NCBI RefSeq assembly: GCF_900110735.1
Contig: NZ_FOET01000004.1
Span: 1 to 64,000, forward strand
DNA length: 64,000 nucleotides
Direction of reading: 5' to 3'
Source: Streptomyces radiopugnans
Lineage (GTDB): Bacteria > Actinomycetota > Actinomycetes > Streptomycetales > Streptomycetaceae
This document shows positions 54,296 through 63,472 of this stretch, one piece after another; the first letter of the stretch is position 1; every line of letters starts with the position of its first letter. The notes under the pieces were generated by a model, which had not been told where the DNA came from, made no database searches, and saw nothing but the letters and a program-made list of their open reading frames with translations. The translations under genes were made by a program, and so were the position numbers.

Positions 54296-54721
54296 ATGAC
54301 GGACAGCATCTTCGCGACGAGCGTGTTCTTCCGGCTCGCGATCGGCGGCAACGACCTGGGCGCCTTCCACACCTGCTCCGGCATGGGCGCCGAGGTCGAG
54401 ATGGAGACCTACGCCGAGGGCGGCAACAACGGCTTCACCTGGCACCTGCCCGGCCGCGTGACCTGGTCGAACATCACGCTCACCCGGCCGGTCACCGCCG
54501 ACACGGCGAAGATCGGCCGCTGGCTCGACCAGACGCTGCGGCGGGTGGAGCCCAAGGACGGCGAGATCGTGGCGCTGAAGCCGGACCTGACCCGGATCAT
54601 CGGCTGGCAGGTGTTCGGGATCGTCCCGGTGCGCTGGCAGGGCCCGTCCTTCGACCCCTCCAGCTCCCAGGCCGCGGTGGAGACCCTGGAGATCGCCCAC
54701 GAGGGGCTGCGCCCCTCCTGA
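54296..54721 (+). CDS. cis5: Second CIS tube-like protein (probable tube initiator)
   Basis: A 141-residue phage-tail-tube-family protein: SVFFRLAIGGNDLGAFHTCS, GMGAEVEMETYAEGGNNGFT, RVTWSNITLTRPVTADTAKI and QAAVETLEIAHEGL. It precedes the LysM protein, like Afp5. An ATG at 54285 is out of frame; the ATG at 54296 gives the domain directly. The ribosome site AAGGA lies 15 bases upstream, partly because a 10-base sequence (ATGACGGACG) is repeated there. Confidence 0.88.
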   Translation: MTDSIFATSVFFRLAIGGNDLGAFHTCSGMGAEVEMETYAEGGNNGFTWHLPGRVTWSNITLTRPVTADTAKIGRWLDQTLRRVEPKDGEIVALKPDLTRIIGWQVFGIVPVRWQGPSFDPSSSQAAVETLEIAHEGLRPS

Positions 54722-54780
54722 CCCGGCCCCGTCCCTCCGCCCGCCACCCCCGTCTCCGTCCCCGGAAAGGAAGTCCCGGC

Positions 54781-55503
54781 ATGTCCCCAGCGGTCCGCTC
54801 GAGCCGGGCCAGGGCCCAGCTGACCCTGAAGGAGCCCCCCGCCTCGGTCGGCGCGAAGCCCGGCGGAACGATCGCGCGGCTGGACCTCCAGTTCAACCCC
54901 TCCACCCTGGAGCTGCGCAAGACCACCGAGTGGCGCCGCTCCCCGTCGCGGATGGCGGGCCAGTCGGCGCTGCCGGAGTTCGTCGGCAGCGGCCCGCGCA
55001 CGCTGAGCCTGGAGGTGTTCCTGGACGCCACCGCCACCCACGACGACTCCGTGGAGCAGGCGGTGGAGAAGCTGATGAAGGCGTGCGTGCCGACCCCGGC
55101 CAGCCTGGGCCGCAGGAAGCCGGCCAGCCCGTGGGTGCGGTTCGAGTGGGGCACAGCGCGGACGACCTCGTTCGACGGGGTGCTCTCCAGCCTGTCGGTG
55201 ACGTACACGCTGTTCGACGTGGACGGCAGGCCGCTGCGGGCCACCTGCGCGCTGTCGATCGAGGAGGCGAGCGTCGACCCGCCGGGCCAGAACCCGACGT
55301 CCGGCGCGCGCACCGCCCGCAGCACGCACACCGTGGTGGCGGGCGACAGCCTGGCCCTGCTGGCCTGGCGGGAGTACGGCGACGCGACGGCCTGGCGGGT
55401 CATCGCGGAGGCGAACGGAATCGACGACCCGATGGCGCTCGCGCCCGGCACCGAACTGGTGGTGCCGGGACTGCGGGACGCGGGCGGTGAGGAGGAGCGG
55501 TGA
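54781..55503 (+). CDS. cis7: CIS LysM hub protein
   Basis: A 240-residue protein. The N-terminal part (LDLQFNPSTLELRKTTEWRR; GPRTLSLEVFLDATATHDDS) is the phage gp53-like fold; the C-terminal part (about 183-231: HTVVAGDSLALLAWREYGDA, ANGIDDPMALAPGTELVVPG) is a LysM domain. In CIS particles this protein links tube and spike at the baseplate. GGAAAGGAAG lies 6 bases upstream of the ATG. It overlaps the spike gene by GTGA. Confidence 0.92.
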   Translation: MSPAVRSSRARAQLTLKEPPASVGAKPGGTIARLDLQFNPSTLELRKTTEWRRSPSRMAGQSALPEFVGSGPRTLSLEVFLDATATHDDSVEQAVEKLMKACVPTPASLGRRKPASPWVRFEWGTARTTSFDGVLSSLSVTYTLFDVDGRPLRATCALSIEEASVDPPGQNPTSGARTARSTHTVVAGDSLALLAWREYGDATAWRVIAEANGIDDPMALAPGTELVVPGLRDAGGEEER

Positions 55504-57323
55504 CCACATCCGAGGCGCGGGGCGGCCGGTCGTTCGCGGCGGACCCCATCGTGGAGACTCCGGCCGAACTCCCGCCCGTCTGGGCCGCCCAGCTCGTGAG
55601 CTGCGTGGTGGACGAGAACGTGGGCCTGCCCGACGCGGCGGTGCTCACCTTCCGCGACCCCGACCACGAGTTCCTGAAGGCGACCGGCATCACCATCGGC
55701 ACCCCGCTGCGGGTGTCGGTGGTGACCGTGTCCGGGCAGGCGCGCGAGCGGCTGTTCGACGGCGAGGTGACGGCCCTGGAGGTGGACCGCGACCGCACGG
55801 GCTCGTTCACGGTGGTGCGCGCCTACTCCAGGGCGCACCGCCTCCAGCGGGGCCGGAAGGTGGTGGCCTACCGGAACATGACGGCCGCGGCGATCGTCCG
55901 CAAGGTGGCCGCCGGGGCCGGGCTGGCCTGCGGAACCGTGCAGACCGCGCCGGTCACCTACCGGCAGCTCTCCCAGGCGAACGTGTCCGACTGGGAGTTC
56001 CTGCAGTTCCTGGCGGCGGAGAGCGGCGCGCAGGTACGCGTCGACGACCAGGGGCTGCTCCAGTTCACCAGGCCGCGGAAGGCGTCCGGCGCGCCCGCGC
56101 CGTCGACGCCGGCCACGCGGAACCCGATGGTGCTGGAGTACGGCCGGAACCTGCTGGCGCTGCGGGCCTCGCTGTCGGCGGCGGACGGGGCGTCGTCGGT
56201 GGAGGTGCGCGGCTGGGACGTCACCACGAAGCGGCCGCTGGTGGCCCGGCAGCCGTCGGTGGACAGCGACACGGCGGTCCCGGGCCTGAGCCCGGCGTCC
56301 GCCGCCCGGTTCGGCACGTCGGCGAAACTGGCCGTCACCGACACCCCGTACCGCACCCAGGCCGAGACGACCGCGGTCGCGGACGCCACGGCGGCCCGGG
56401 TCGGCGCGGGCTTCGCCGAGCTGGAGGCGGTGGCCGAGGGCAACCCCCGGCTGCGGGCGGGCAGACCCGTGGCGCTCGGCAACGTCGGGCAGGCGTTCTC
56501 GGGCCGCTACACGGCCACGGCGGTGCAGCACGTCCTGGAGCCGCACGGCGGGTACCGGACGACGGTGTGGGTCGGCGCCAGCCCGGACCGCTCCCTGACC
56601 GGCCTGGTGACCGGCGCCAACGCGCCGTCCCGCGGCCCGCGCATGCCGGGCCTGGCGATCGGCGTGGTGACGGACGTGCGCGAGCCGGACGGCGCCGAAC
56701 GCGGCGGAGTGCGGCTGAAGTTCCCCTGGCTGGACGACACCTACGTCACCGACTGGGTGCGCACCGTGCAGTGGGGCGGCAGGGGCGGCGGAGGCGTGGT
56801 CAGCCCGGAGGTCAACGACGAGGTCCTGGTCGGCTTCGAGCAGGGCCTGCTGGACAGCCCGTACGTCATCGGCGGGCTCTACAACGGCGTGGACAAGCCC
56901 TCGCCCCACGACGTGCCGCTGGTCGACCCGACCAGCGGGAGGGTCAACCGCCGCTCCGTGGTGTCGCGTTCGGGACACCGGGTGGAGCTGCTGGACGCAC
57001 GCGCCCCGGGCCCGTCCGGGGTGCGGCTCACCACCGGCGACGAGCGCCTCGAGGTGTTCCTCGACGACCGGCGGGACCGGATCGAGCTGACGGTGTACGC
57101 CAGGGGCCGGCAGCCCCTCACCTCCGTCCTGCTCGACGGCCGGGGCATCACCCTGGACGCGGGACGGGGCGACGTGAGCGTGTCGGGCCGGAACGTGAAC
57201 ATCGACGGCCGGGTCGGAGTGCGGATCGGCGGCCGTTCGGTGAGCGTCACCGGCAGCTCGGACGTCACCGTCGACGGCGGTCTGCTCGGCGTCCTCAAGG
57301 CCAGGCTCATCCGGATCAACTGA
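55500..57323 (+). CDS. cis8: CIS central spike protein (gp5/gp27, VgrG-like)
   Basis: A 607-residue fusion of gpD/gp27-like and gp5-like parts. Residues about 15-370 are the hub (VVDENVGLPDAAVLTFRDPD; QANVSDWEFLQFLAAESGAQ). About 380-460 is the OB-fold (GVRLKFPWLDDTYVTDWVRT; GDEVLVGF-type NDEVLVGFEQG). The C-terminal beta-helix blade runs from about 500 (DERLEVFLDDRRDRIEL, GRNVNIDGRVGVRIGGRSVS). The tip is completed by the PAAR protein encoded next. Start GTG overlaps the LysM gene stop. Confidence 0.93.
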   Translation: MTTSEARGGRSFAADPIVETPAELPPVWAAQLVSCVVDENVGLPDAAVLTFRDPDHEFLKATGITIGTPLRVSVVTVSGQARERLFDGEVTALEVDRDRTGSFTVVRAYSRAHRLQRGRKVVAYRNMTAAAIVRKVAAGAGLACGTVQTAPVTYRQLSQANVSDWEFLQFLAAESGAQVRVDDQGLLQFTRPRKASGAPAPSTPATRNPMVLEYGRNLLALRASLSAADGASSVEVRGWDVTTKRPLVARQPSVDSDTAVPGLSPASAARFGTSAKLAVTDTPYRTQAETTAVADATAARVGAGFAELEAVAEGNPRLRAGRPVALGNVGQAFSGRYTATAVQHVLEPHGGYRTTVWVGASPDRSLTGLVTGANAPSRGPRMPGLAIGVVTDVREPDGAERGGVRLKFPWLDDTYVTDWVRTVQWGGRGGGGVVSPEVNDEVLVGFEQGLLDSPYVIGGLYNGVDKPSPHDVPLVDPTSGRVNRRSVVSRSGHRVELLDARAPGPSGVRLTTGDERLEVFLDDRRDRIELTVYARGRQPLTSVLLDGRGITLDAGRGDVSVSGRNVNIDGRVGVRIGGRSVSVTGSSDVTVDGGLLGVLKARLIRIN

Positions 57324-57380
57324 CCCCGCCCGCCGCCCCCCGCATCTGCCCGCTGTCCCCGACATCCCGAGGAGCACCGC

Positions 57381-57698
57381 ATGCCAGCCGCAGCCCGTAC
57401 CGGTGACCCGACCGACCACGGCGGCCGGGTCACCACCCCGCCGCCCGGCGCCGCCACGGCGGTGGCGCGCGTGCTGATCGGCGGCCGTCCCGCAGCCGTC
57501 ACGGGCAGCCTGACCGTCTGCCCCGTCCCCCAGCACGCGGCCCTGGGACCGGCCAACGTGATCACGCCCGGCCCGGCGGCGGCCGTCGCGGGCGCCGTCC
57601 TCATCGGCGGCCTGCCCGCCGCGCGGGCACGCGACCGGAGCGCGTGCGGCGCGACCGTCCTGACCGGCGCCGCGAACGTCCTGATCGGAGGCGCGTGA
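57381..57698 (+). CDS. cis10: PAAR-repeat spike tip protein
   Basis: A 105-residue PAAR protein: ARTGDPTDHGGRV, VLIGGRPAAVTGSLTVCPVP, QHAALGPANVITPGPAAAVA and VLIGGLPAARARDRSACG. Metal at the cone tip would be held by His and Cys residues. It sharpens the spike and may carry cargo. Its TGA overlaps the next ATG (TGATG). Confidence 0.92.
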   Translation: MPAAARTGDPTDHGGRVTTPPPGAATAVARVLIGGRPAAVTGSLTVCPVPQHAALGPANVITPGPAAAVAGAVLIGGLPAARARDRSACGATVLTGAANVLIGGA

Positions 57699-58120
57699 TG
57701 AGCGAGCGGTTCATCGGCCGCGGCTGGGCGTTCCCGCTGCGGGTCGGGCCGACCGGCGGGATCGGCATGGTCGACAGGGAGCGGGAGATCGAGGAGGCGA
57801 TCCGCCTGGTGCTCGGCACCGCGCCCGGCGAGCGCCCCATGCGCCCCGAGTTCGGCTGCGGCATCCACGACCACGTCTTCGCCCCCGGCGACGGCGCCAC
57901 CGCCGGACGCGTCGCGCAGCAGGTGCGCGAGGCCCTGGAGCGCTGGGAGCCGCGCATCGCGGTGGAGGAGGTGGTGGTCGCCTTCGACGCCGTGGAGGCC
58001 GGCACCCTCTACATCGACGTGCACTACACCGTGCGTTCCACCAACGACCGGCGCAACCTGGTCTTTCCCTTCTACACGATCCCCTCCGAGGAGGGGGCCG
58101 GGGAACGGGGCGCCGACTGA
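57698..58120 (+). CDS. cis9: CIS baseplate wedge protein (gp25/GPW)
   Basis: A 140-residue gp25-like protein: FIGRGWAFPLRVGPTGGIGM, EREIEEAIRLVLGTAPGERP and MRPEFGCGIHDHVFAPGDGA carry the conserved EIEEAI and RPEFGC features. The C-terminus forms the sheath-like handshake strands (VHYTVRSTNDRRNLVFPFYT). It initiates sheath polymerisation from the baseplate. Start and stop overlap its neighbours by one base each (TGATG). Confidence 0.93.
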   Translation: MSERFIGRGWAFPLRVGPTGGIGMVDREREIEEAIRLVLGTAPGERPMRPEFGCGIHDHVFAPGDGATAGRVAQQVREALERWEPRIAVEEVVVAFDAVEAGTLYIDVHYTVRSTNDRRNLVFPFYTIPSEEGAGERGAD

Positions 58121-60105
58121 TGGCCCTGCCCTCCCCCAACCTGGACGACCGGCGGTTCCAGCAACTGGTCGACGAGGCCAAGCGGTACGTGCAGCAGCGC
58201 GCCCCGGAGTGGACCGACCACAACGTCTCCGACCCGGGCGTCACCCTGATCGAGACGTTCGCCTACCTCGTGGACCAGTTGCTGTACCGGCTGAACCGGG
58301 TTCCGGACAAGAACTACACCGCGTTCCTGGACCTGCTTGGCATCCGCCTGTTCCCACCGGCCGCGGCCGTGGCCGAGGTCGACTTCCACCTGTCGGCGCC
58401 GCAGCCCGACACGGTGGTGCTGCCCGCGGGCACGGAGGTGACCGCCGCGCCCGCCGCGCCGGGCGAGACCGGGGAGACCGGCGAGACCGGGGACGCCGTG
58501 GTGTTCGCGACCACGGACGAACTGCGCGTCGTTCCCAGCGAGTTGACGCGCCTGGTGACCGCACCCCGCAACGGTGAGCAGACCGACCGCACCGGGGCGC
58601 TCGCCGAGGGCCGCGACGTGCTCTGCTTCCAGGCGGCGCCGGAGCCGGGCGACGCGCTGCTGTTCGGCCTGCCGGCGGCGGTGCCGCGCTGCATCGTCGC
58701 GGTGCGCCTGGACAGCCGTGTGGAAGGTGTCGGCGTGGACCCGCGCCAGCCCCCGCTGGTGTGGGAGGCGTGGGACGGCGGCGGCTGGCGGGTGTGCGAG
58801 ACCGGCGAGGACACCACCGGCGGGCTGAACCGGCCCGGCGAGGTCATCGTGTACGTGCCGGCCGGGCACACGGCGTCGGTGATCGGCGGGACGCGGGCCG
58901 GCTGGCTGCGCTGCCGCGTCACCGAGGCGGAGCCGGGGCAGCCGTTCTACTCGCAGTCCCCGACGGTGCGCGAGGCGGCGGTGTTCACCGTGGGCGGCAC
59001 CATGTCCGTCGAGCACGCCGAGACCGTGACCGACGTGCCGCTGGGCGTCTCCGAGGGGGTCGCCGGGCAGACGTTCCGGCTCGACCGCCCACCGGTCCTC
59101 CTCGACGGCGAGCCCCCCGTGGTGGAGGTCTCCTCGGCCGAGGGGTGGCAGCGCTGGGAGGTGGTGGAGCACTTCGGCCGCTCCGGGCCCGGTGACCGGC
59201 ACGTCCGCGTGGACGCCACCACCGGCGAGTTCGGCTTCCCCCCGGTGCTGCGCGAGCCGGACGGCACGCTGCGGCAGTGCGGCGCCGTGCCGCCCAAGGG
59301 CGCCCGGGTGCGGGTGGCCCGCTACCGCACCGGCGGTGGTCCGGCGGGCAACGTCGCCCGCGGCGCGATCCGCGTGCTGCGCAGTTCCGTCCCGTACGTC
59401 GCGCGGGTCGTCAACCGGGAGGCGGCGCGCGGCGGCGTCGCCGGCGAGACCGTCGCCAACGCCAGGCTGCGGGCGCCGGAGGTGCTGCGGACGCAGGAGC
59501 GCGCCGTGACCGCCGAGGACTACGAGGTCGTCAGCCGCCTCGCGGCGCCCTCGGTGCGCCGGGTCCGCTGCCTGCCCGCGGGCGGCGACGCGGGCGCGGT
59601 ACGGGTCCTGGTGGTCCCGGACGCCGTCGCCGACGAGGACGGCCGGCTCCGCTTCGAGCAGCTCATCCCCTCCGACCAGGTGCTCCGGGCGATCACCGCG
59701 AGCCTGGACGAACGGCGTCTGATCGGCACCCGCCTCGTCGTGGAGCCGCCGGTCTACCAGGGCGTCACCGTGGTGGCCAGGCTCGCGGCGGCGCCGGACG
59801 AGGCCGACCGGGTGCGCGACGCGGCGCTCGCCGCGCTGTTCCGGTACCTCGACCCGCTGCACGGCGGCCCCGACGGCACCGGGTGGCCGTTCGGGCGGCC
59901 GGTGCAGTACGGGGAGGTCTTCGGCGTGCTGCAACGCGCCTGCGGCGACGCGCTGGTGGAGGACATCCGGCTGTTCCCCGCCGACCCGGTCACCGGGCGG
60001 CGCGGCGCGCCGGCGGACCGCATCGACGTGGCCGCGGGCGCGCTGGTCTTCTCCCACCAGCACCAGGTGGCCGTCACGGCCGCCGGACCGGAGGCACGGG
60101 GATGA
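58120..60105 (+). CDS. cis11: CIS baseplate protein J (Cis11/Afp11-like)
   Basis: A 661-residue putative baseplate assembly protein. The opening NLDDRRFQQLVDEAKRYVQQ, then RAPEWTDHNVSDPGVTLIET and FAYLVDQLLYRLNRVPDKNY is typical. The middle and C-terminus hold the gpJ/gp47 fold (VVNREAARGGVAGETVANAR, APEVLRTQERAVTAEDYEVV). It forms the wedge frame with the gp25 and tail protein I. Starts at TGATG, stops at ATGA overlaps. Confidence 0.92.
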   Translation: MALPSPNLDDRRFQQLVDEAKRYVQQRAPEWTDHNVSDPGVTLIETFAYLVDQLLYRLNRVPDKNYTAFLDLLGIRLFPPAAAVAEVDFHLSAPQPDTVVLPAGTEVTAAPAAPGETGETGETGDAVVFATTDELRVVPSELTRLVTAPRNGEQTDRTGALAEGRDVLCFQAAPEPGDALLFGLPAAVPRCIVAVRLDSRVEGVGVDPRQPPLVWEAWDGGGWRVCETGEDTTGGLNRPGEVIVYVPAGHTASVIGGTRAGWLRCRVTEAEPGQPFYSQSPTVREAAVFTVGGTMSVEHAETVTDVPLGVSEGVAGQTFRLDRPPVLLDGEPPVVEVSSAEGWQRWEVVEHFGRSGPGDRHVRVDATTGEFGFPPVLREPDGTLRQCGAVPPKGARVRVARYRTGGGPAGNVARGAIRVLRSSVPYVARVVNREAARGGVAGETVANARLRAPEVLRTQERAVTAEDYEVVSRLAAPSVRRVRCLPAGGDAGAVRVLVVPDAVADEDGRLRFEQLIPSDQVLRAITASLDERRLIGTRLVVEPPVYQGVTVVARLAAAPDEADRVRDAALAALFRYLDPLHGGPDGTGWPFGRPVQYGEVFGVLQRACGDALVEDIRLFPADPVTGRRGAPADRIDVAAGALVFSHQHQVAVTAAGPEARG

Positions 60106-60665
60106 GCCGAGCCGCCGTGCCCGGGCTGCCGAGCAGGTACCCGATCGGCGGGCAACTGCCCGCCCTGTACGCCGACGACGACCTCGCGCAGCGGTTCACC
60201 GCCGGTCTCGACACCGTCCTCGCACCGGTCTTCGCGACCCTCGACAACCTGCCCTCCTACTTCGACCCCCGGGTGGCCCCGGCCGACTTCCTGGCCTGGC
60301 TGGCGTCGTGGGTGGGCGCCGCCGACGACCCGCGGTGGCCCCTGGCGGCGCGCCGGGAGGCGGTCGCCCGCGCGGTGGAGCTGCACCGGTGGCGCGGCAC
60401 CCGGCGCGGCCTGGTCGAGGGCCTGCGGCTGGCGCTCGGCGTGCACGCCGAGGTGACCGGGGACGGCGGAGCGGCGTGGTCGCGCACCGCCGGCGCCGAC
60501 CTTCCGCCGAAACCCTCCTCCGAGCCCCTGGTCCGGGTGTGGCCGGGCCCCGGAGCGCGGGTGGACCCGGACCGGGTCCGCGCGATCGTCCGGGCCATGT
60601 GCCCGGTGCACACCGTCTGCCGGGTGGAGGTCCTGCCCGGTCCGCCCACCGACGAGGGGAGGTGA
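60102..60665 (+). CDS. cis12: CIS tail protein I / Cis12-like baseplate protein
   Basis: A 187-residue phage tail protein I type: LPSRYPIGGQLPALYADDDL, LDNLPSYFDPRVAPADFLAW, LASWVGAADDPRWPLAARRE and ELHRWRGTRRGLVEGLRLAL. It pairs with the baseplate J protein. Compared with Afp12 it is short, which is normal in Streptomyces loci lacking fibres. It overlaps the J gene by ATGA. No fibre gene follows. Confidence 0.9.
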   Translation: MSRAAVPGLPSRYPIGGQLPALYADDDLAQRFTAGLDTVLAPVFATLDNLPSYFDPRVAPADFLAWLASWVGAADDPRWPLAARREAVARAVELHRWRGTRRGLVEGLRLALGVHAEVTGDGGAAWSRTAGADLPPKPSSEPLVRVWPGPGARVDPDRVRAIVRAMCPVHTVCRVEVLPGPPTDEGR

Positions 60666-60669
60666 CGTC

Positions 60670-61890
60670 GTGCGCGCGTGCCCCGCGTGCGGGACGTCCA
60701 ACGGCCCGGACGACGACTTCTGCGGCAACTGCGGTACGTACCTGGGCTGGTCGCACACCCCGCCGGACCCGGGCACACGCCCGGAGCCCTCGGCCCCGCC
60801 GGGCCCTGCTCCGGATCCGGACCCCGATCCGGAACCCGATCCGGAACCCGATCCGGACCCCGCACCGCCCGCGGACCGGCCCGCGTCCGCCGCGCCCCTG
60901 CGCACCTCACCGCCGCGCACCCGGCCGGCGGGCCGCGACCGCGACGAGGCGATGGGAACGGGCTCTGCGCGCGCTGCGGGCTCACGCTCCGACGACGACG
61001 CCGGCCCCGGGCACGGCCGGGAGGAGAGCACGAGCCCTCCCCCGCGGACCGGCCCCGGCCCTGCCCGCGCCGGGGAAACCCCCGTCCCCGGGGCTCCGGC
61101 GCCGGCGCCGGAGCCCGTACAGCCCGTACGCCCGGCGAAGCCGGTGGCCCCGCGCCCCGTCGTACGCCCCGCGGCGGTGCCGGACGAGGTGGCGGGGACG
61201 CCCTGCCCCTCCTGCGGCACGCCCAACCCGCCTGACCGCCGGTTCTGCCGGCGCTGCGCGGCCGTGCTGAACCCCGCCGCCGGGCCCGCCCCGCTGCCGT
61301 GGTGGCGGACCGTGTGGCCGCTCCGCCGCCGGGTGCGGGCGGGATCGGGCCGGGCGGTGCGGTTCCTGGTGATCCTGGCCGTGGTGGCGGCCCTGTGCGC
61401 GGGCGGACTCCTGCTGCTGCCGGCCGGACGCGCCGTGTTCGAGGACGCCCGGGACAAGATGAGCAGACCCAGGCCCGTGACCCCGGTGGACATAGGGGCG
61501 AGCGCCGAGGTCCCCCGGCACCCGGCGGCGAACACCACGGACGGGCTGAGCAACCGCTACTGGGGCGCACCCGCACCGGGCGCCCGGGTGACCTACACGT
61601 TCCGCACGCCGTTCCGGCTGGTCGATCTGATCATCACCAACGGCGCGTCCACCTCCCCCCAGGAGTACGCCCGCCAGGCACGCGCGCTCCGCCTGGACCT
61701 GGAGGTGACGAGGCAGGACGGCACGAGGCACCACGAGGAACTCACCCTCGGCGACAAACCGGGCCCCCAGACGTTCCACGTCGGGATCGGCGACGTGAAG
61801 ACGGTACGTCTGGTCCTGCGCTCGGCCGTCGATCTCACCACGGACCGTCATCTGGCCCTGGCGGAGGTGGAGTTCTTCCGGAGAGGCTGA
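60670..61890 (+). CDS. CIS-associated zinc-ribbon membrane protein (CisA-like)
   Basis: A 406-residue protein. It starts with a zinc ribbon (CPAC at 4-7, CGNC at 18-21), a DPEPDP-type repeat and a long Pro-rich disordered region, then a second zinc ribbon (CPSC ... CRRC, about 179-199). One transmembrane helix (about 231-254) and a C-terminal discoidin-like beta domain (about 270-406: NTTDGLSNRYWGAPAPGARV, VRLVLRSAVDLTTDRHLALA) follow. Such proteins close Streptomyces CIS operons and are thought to tie the cytoplasmic particle to the membrane. GTG 60670 has GGGAGG upstream. Confidence 0.78.
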   Translation: MRACPACGTSNGPDDDFCGNCGTYLGWSHTPPDPGTRPEPSAPPGPAPDPDPDPEPDPEPDPDPAPPADRPASAAPLRTSPPRTRPAGRDRDEAMGTGSARAAGSRSDDDAGPGHGREESTSPPPRTGPGPARAGETPVPGAPAPAPEPVQPVRPAKPVAPRPVVRPAAVPDEVAGTPCPSCGTPNPPDRRFCRRCAAVLNPAAGPAPLPWWRTVWPLRRRVRAGSGRAVRFLVILAVVAALCAGGLLLLPAGRAVFEDARDKMSRPRPVTPVDIGASAEVPRHPAANTTDGLSNRYWGAPAPGARVTYTFRTPFRLVDLIITNGASTSPQEYARQARALRLDLEVTRQDGTRHHEELTLGDKPGPQTFHVGIGDVKTVRLVLRSAVDLTTDRHLALAEVEFFRRG

Positions 61891-61915
61891 TCCGGCGCCC
61901 CCGCGCCCCGGCGGG

Positions 61916-61942
61916 CGGGTCAGGGGGTTCGACCCCGACCCG
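61916..61942 (+). terminator. Hairpin terminator of the CIS operon
   Basis: CGGGTC-A-GGGG pairs with CCCC-GACCCG across GTTCGA: a 10-bp stem with a single bulged A. It lies 26 bases after the last CIS gene stop. Confidence 0.6.
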
Positions 61943-62057
61943 ACCCCGGCGCCGCGCTCCGTGCCGGCTCGGCAGGCACCCCCGGAAACTCCGGTGAGCC
62001 GGTGTCCGCCCCTGGTTATGCTGCCTCGTCCTGAGCAGGCCAGGGAGGTCCTCCGCC

Positions 62058-62600
62058 ATGAGCAGCACCACGTCGCCCTTTCCCGACCGGATCGAACTCG
62101 CGGGAGAAGGGCTCGTCCTGCGGGACTGGACGGAAGCGGACCTGGCCGCGATGCCGGACCTGTTCGACCACCCCGACATCGCGTACTGGACGCCGATCGC
62201 CTCGCCCTTCGACGAAGCGGCCGCCCGTACGCGGCTGGACCGGGCCCGGCGACTGCGGGCGGAGGGCACGGCCGTCCTGCTCGCCATCACCGTCGACGGC
62301 CGTGCGCCGCTGGGCGAGGTGATGCTGCGGCGCGCTCCCGAGGGCACGGAGATCGGCTACGCGGTCGGCCCGGCGCACCGCGGCCGGGGACTGGCCGCGC
62401 GGGCGGTGCGGGTGATGGCCGCGTACGCCTTCGAGCGACTGGGTGCGGAACGCGTGATCCTGGAACTGGAGGCGGAGAACGCCGCCAGCGTCGCCGTGGC
62501 GACCAAGGCGGGCTTCAGCCTCCTCGACGTGCCGCTGATCGAGGGCGAGGAGAAGGGGCGGCCCTACGTCCTGCAGACCTGGGCCCTGGACCTGCCCTGA
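62058..62600 (+). CDS. GNAT-family acetyltransferase (RimJ/RimL-like)
   Basis: A 180-residue N-acetyltransferase. The N-terminal LVLRDWTEADLAAMPDLFDH and the acetyl-CoA pyrophosphate loop GYAVGPAHRGRGLAARAVRV are diagnostic, with VILELEAENAASVAVATKAG following. The GGGAGG ribosome site is about 10 bases before the ATG. The acceptor (protein N-terminus, antibiotic or metabolite) is unknown. It is transcribed separately from the CIS operon. Confidence 0.9.
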   Translation: MSSTTSPFPDRIELAGEGLVLRDWTEADLAAMPDLFDHPDIAYWTPIASPFDEAAARTRLDRARRLRAEGTAVLLAITVDGRAPLGEVMLRRAPEGTEIGYAVGPAHRGRGLAARAVRVMAAYAFERLGAERVILELEAENAASVAVATKAGFSLLDVPLIEGEEKGRPYVLQTWALDLP

Positions 62601-62602
62601 CA

Positions 62603-62636
62603 CGGGAACCCCCGGGAATCCCCGGACGGGTTCCCG
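62603..62636. terminator. Hairpin between convergent acetyltransferase and methyltransferase genes
   Basis: Perfect 9-bp arms CGGGAACCC (62603-62611) and GGGTTCCCG (62628-62636) with a 16-base loop that can form a second small hairpin. It begins 3 bases after the acetyltransferase stop. Confidence 0.55.
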
Positions 62637-62674
62637 GGCCGTCCCCGCGGGCCGGGGCGCGGGCGGGCCGTTCG

Positions 62675-63331
62675 TCACACGCGGGCGACCAGCGCGTACC
62701 GCTCGTCGTCCACCGTGCGGCCCCACAGGTCGGGGTCGTTGCCGAGATGTTCGACGCGCGGATCGGCGACGAGGGGGCGCAGGGCGCCGGCCAGGTCGTC
62801 GGCGCCGATGCCGCCGTGCCGGGGCAGTGTCCCGGCTCCGGCGACGTAGGGGGTGTCGCTCCGCCCGGATTCCCGCCAGCGTCCTTCGACGAGGACCAGA
62901 CGGCCGCCGGGGCGCAGGCGGCCGGTCCACCGGCGCAGCGCGGTGTGCGGATCGGGCAGGATCCACAGCAGGTGGCGGGCCAGGACCATGCCGAAGGTCC
63001 GCTCCCCGGTGGGCGGCGCTGCGGCGTCGCCGACCGTGAACGTCGCCGCGTGCCCGGCGGCCGCCAGTTTGGCGCGGGCTTGTCCGATCATGGCCGGTGC
63101 GAGGTCCACGCCGGTGACCCGGTGTCCGGCCTCGGCCAGCAGCAGGGACAGCGATCCGGTGCCGCAGCCCACGTCCAGGACCTCGGCGGGGGCGGGAGGC
63201 GCCCACGCCCGGAGCCGGCGGGCCCAGGCCCGGCGGGTGCGCCCGGCGCGCAGGCCGTGGTCGGGTTCGTCGTCGAAGGAGGGTTCGGCCGCGTTCCAGT
63301 AGCCGGCGATCGCCGAGGAGGTGTCGGTCAT
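62675..63331 (-). CDS. Class I SAM-dependent methyltransferase
   Basis: A 218-residue methyltransferase. Motif I VLDVGCGTGSLSLLLAEAGH, motif II VTGVDLAPAMIGQARAKLAA, and the later FGMVLARHLLWILPDPHTAL with RLRPGGRLVLVEG define a methyltransferase domain 11 enzyme. The ATG at 63331 is preferred because the extra codons to 63361 lack a ribosome site. It is divergent from the cation transporter gene. Substrate unknown. Confidence 0.87.
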   Translation of the reverse strand: MTDTSSAIAGYWNAAEPSFDDEPDHGLRAGRTRRAWARRLRAWAPPAPAEVLDVGCGTGSLSLLLAEAGHRVTGVDLAPAMIGQARAKLAAAGHAATFTVGDAAAPPTGERTFGMVLARHLLWILPDPHTALRRWTGRLRPGGRLVLVEGRWRESGRSDTPYVAGAGTLPRHGGIGADDLAGALRPLVADPRVEHLGNDPDLWGRTVDDERYALVARV

Positions 63332-63472
63332 GGCCGTGATCCTGCCGGTGACCTGTGACACCGCCCCTTGTCCGCAAGGGCTTCCAGAGCGCAGCTGCGA
63401 GTGTGTCGCACCTGGTCACAGCCTGTATGTCGGCAGTAGCCGCAATGGGTTCCGTGTGCCACGGTAGGCCCC

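Noticed and set aside
61916..61942. tRNA T-arm-like GGGTTCGACCCC sequence
   Set aside because: The stem/loop lengths do not fit a T-arm and there is no acceptor or anticodon arm; it is better explained as a terminator hairpin.
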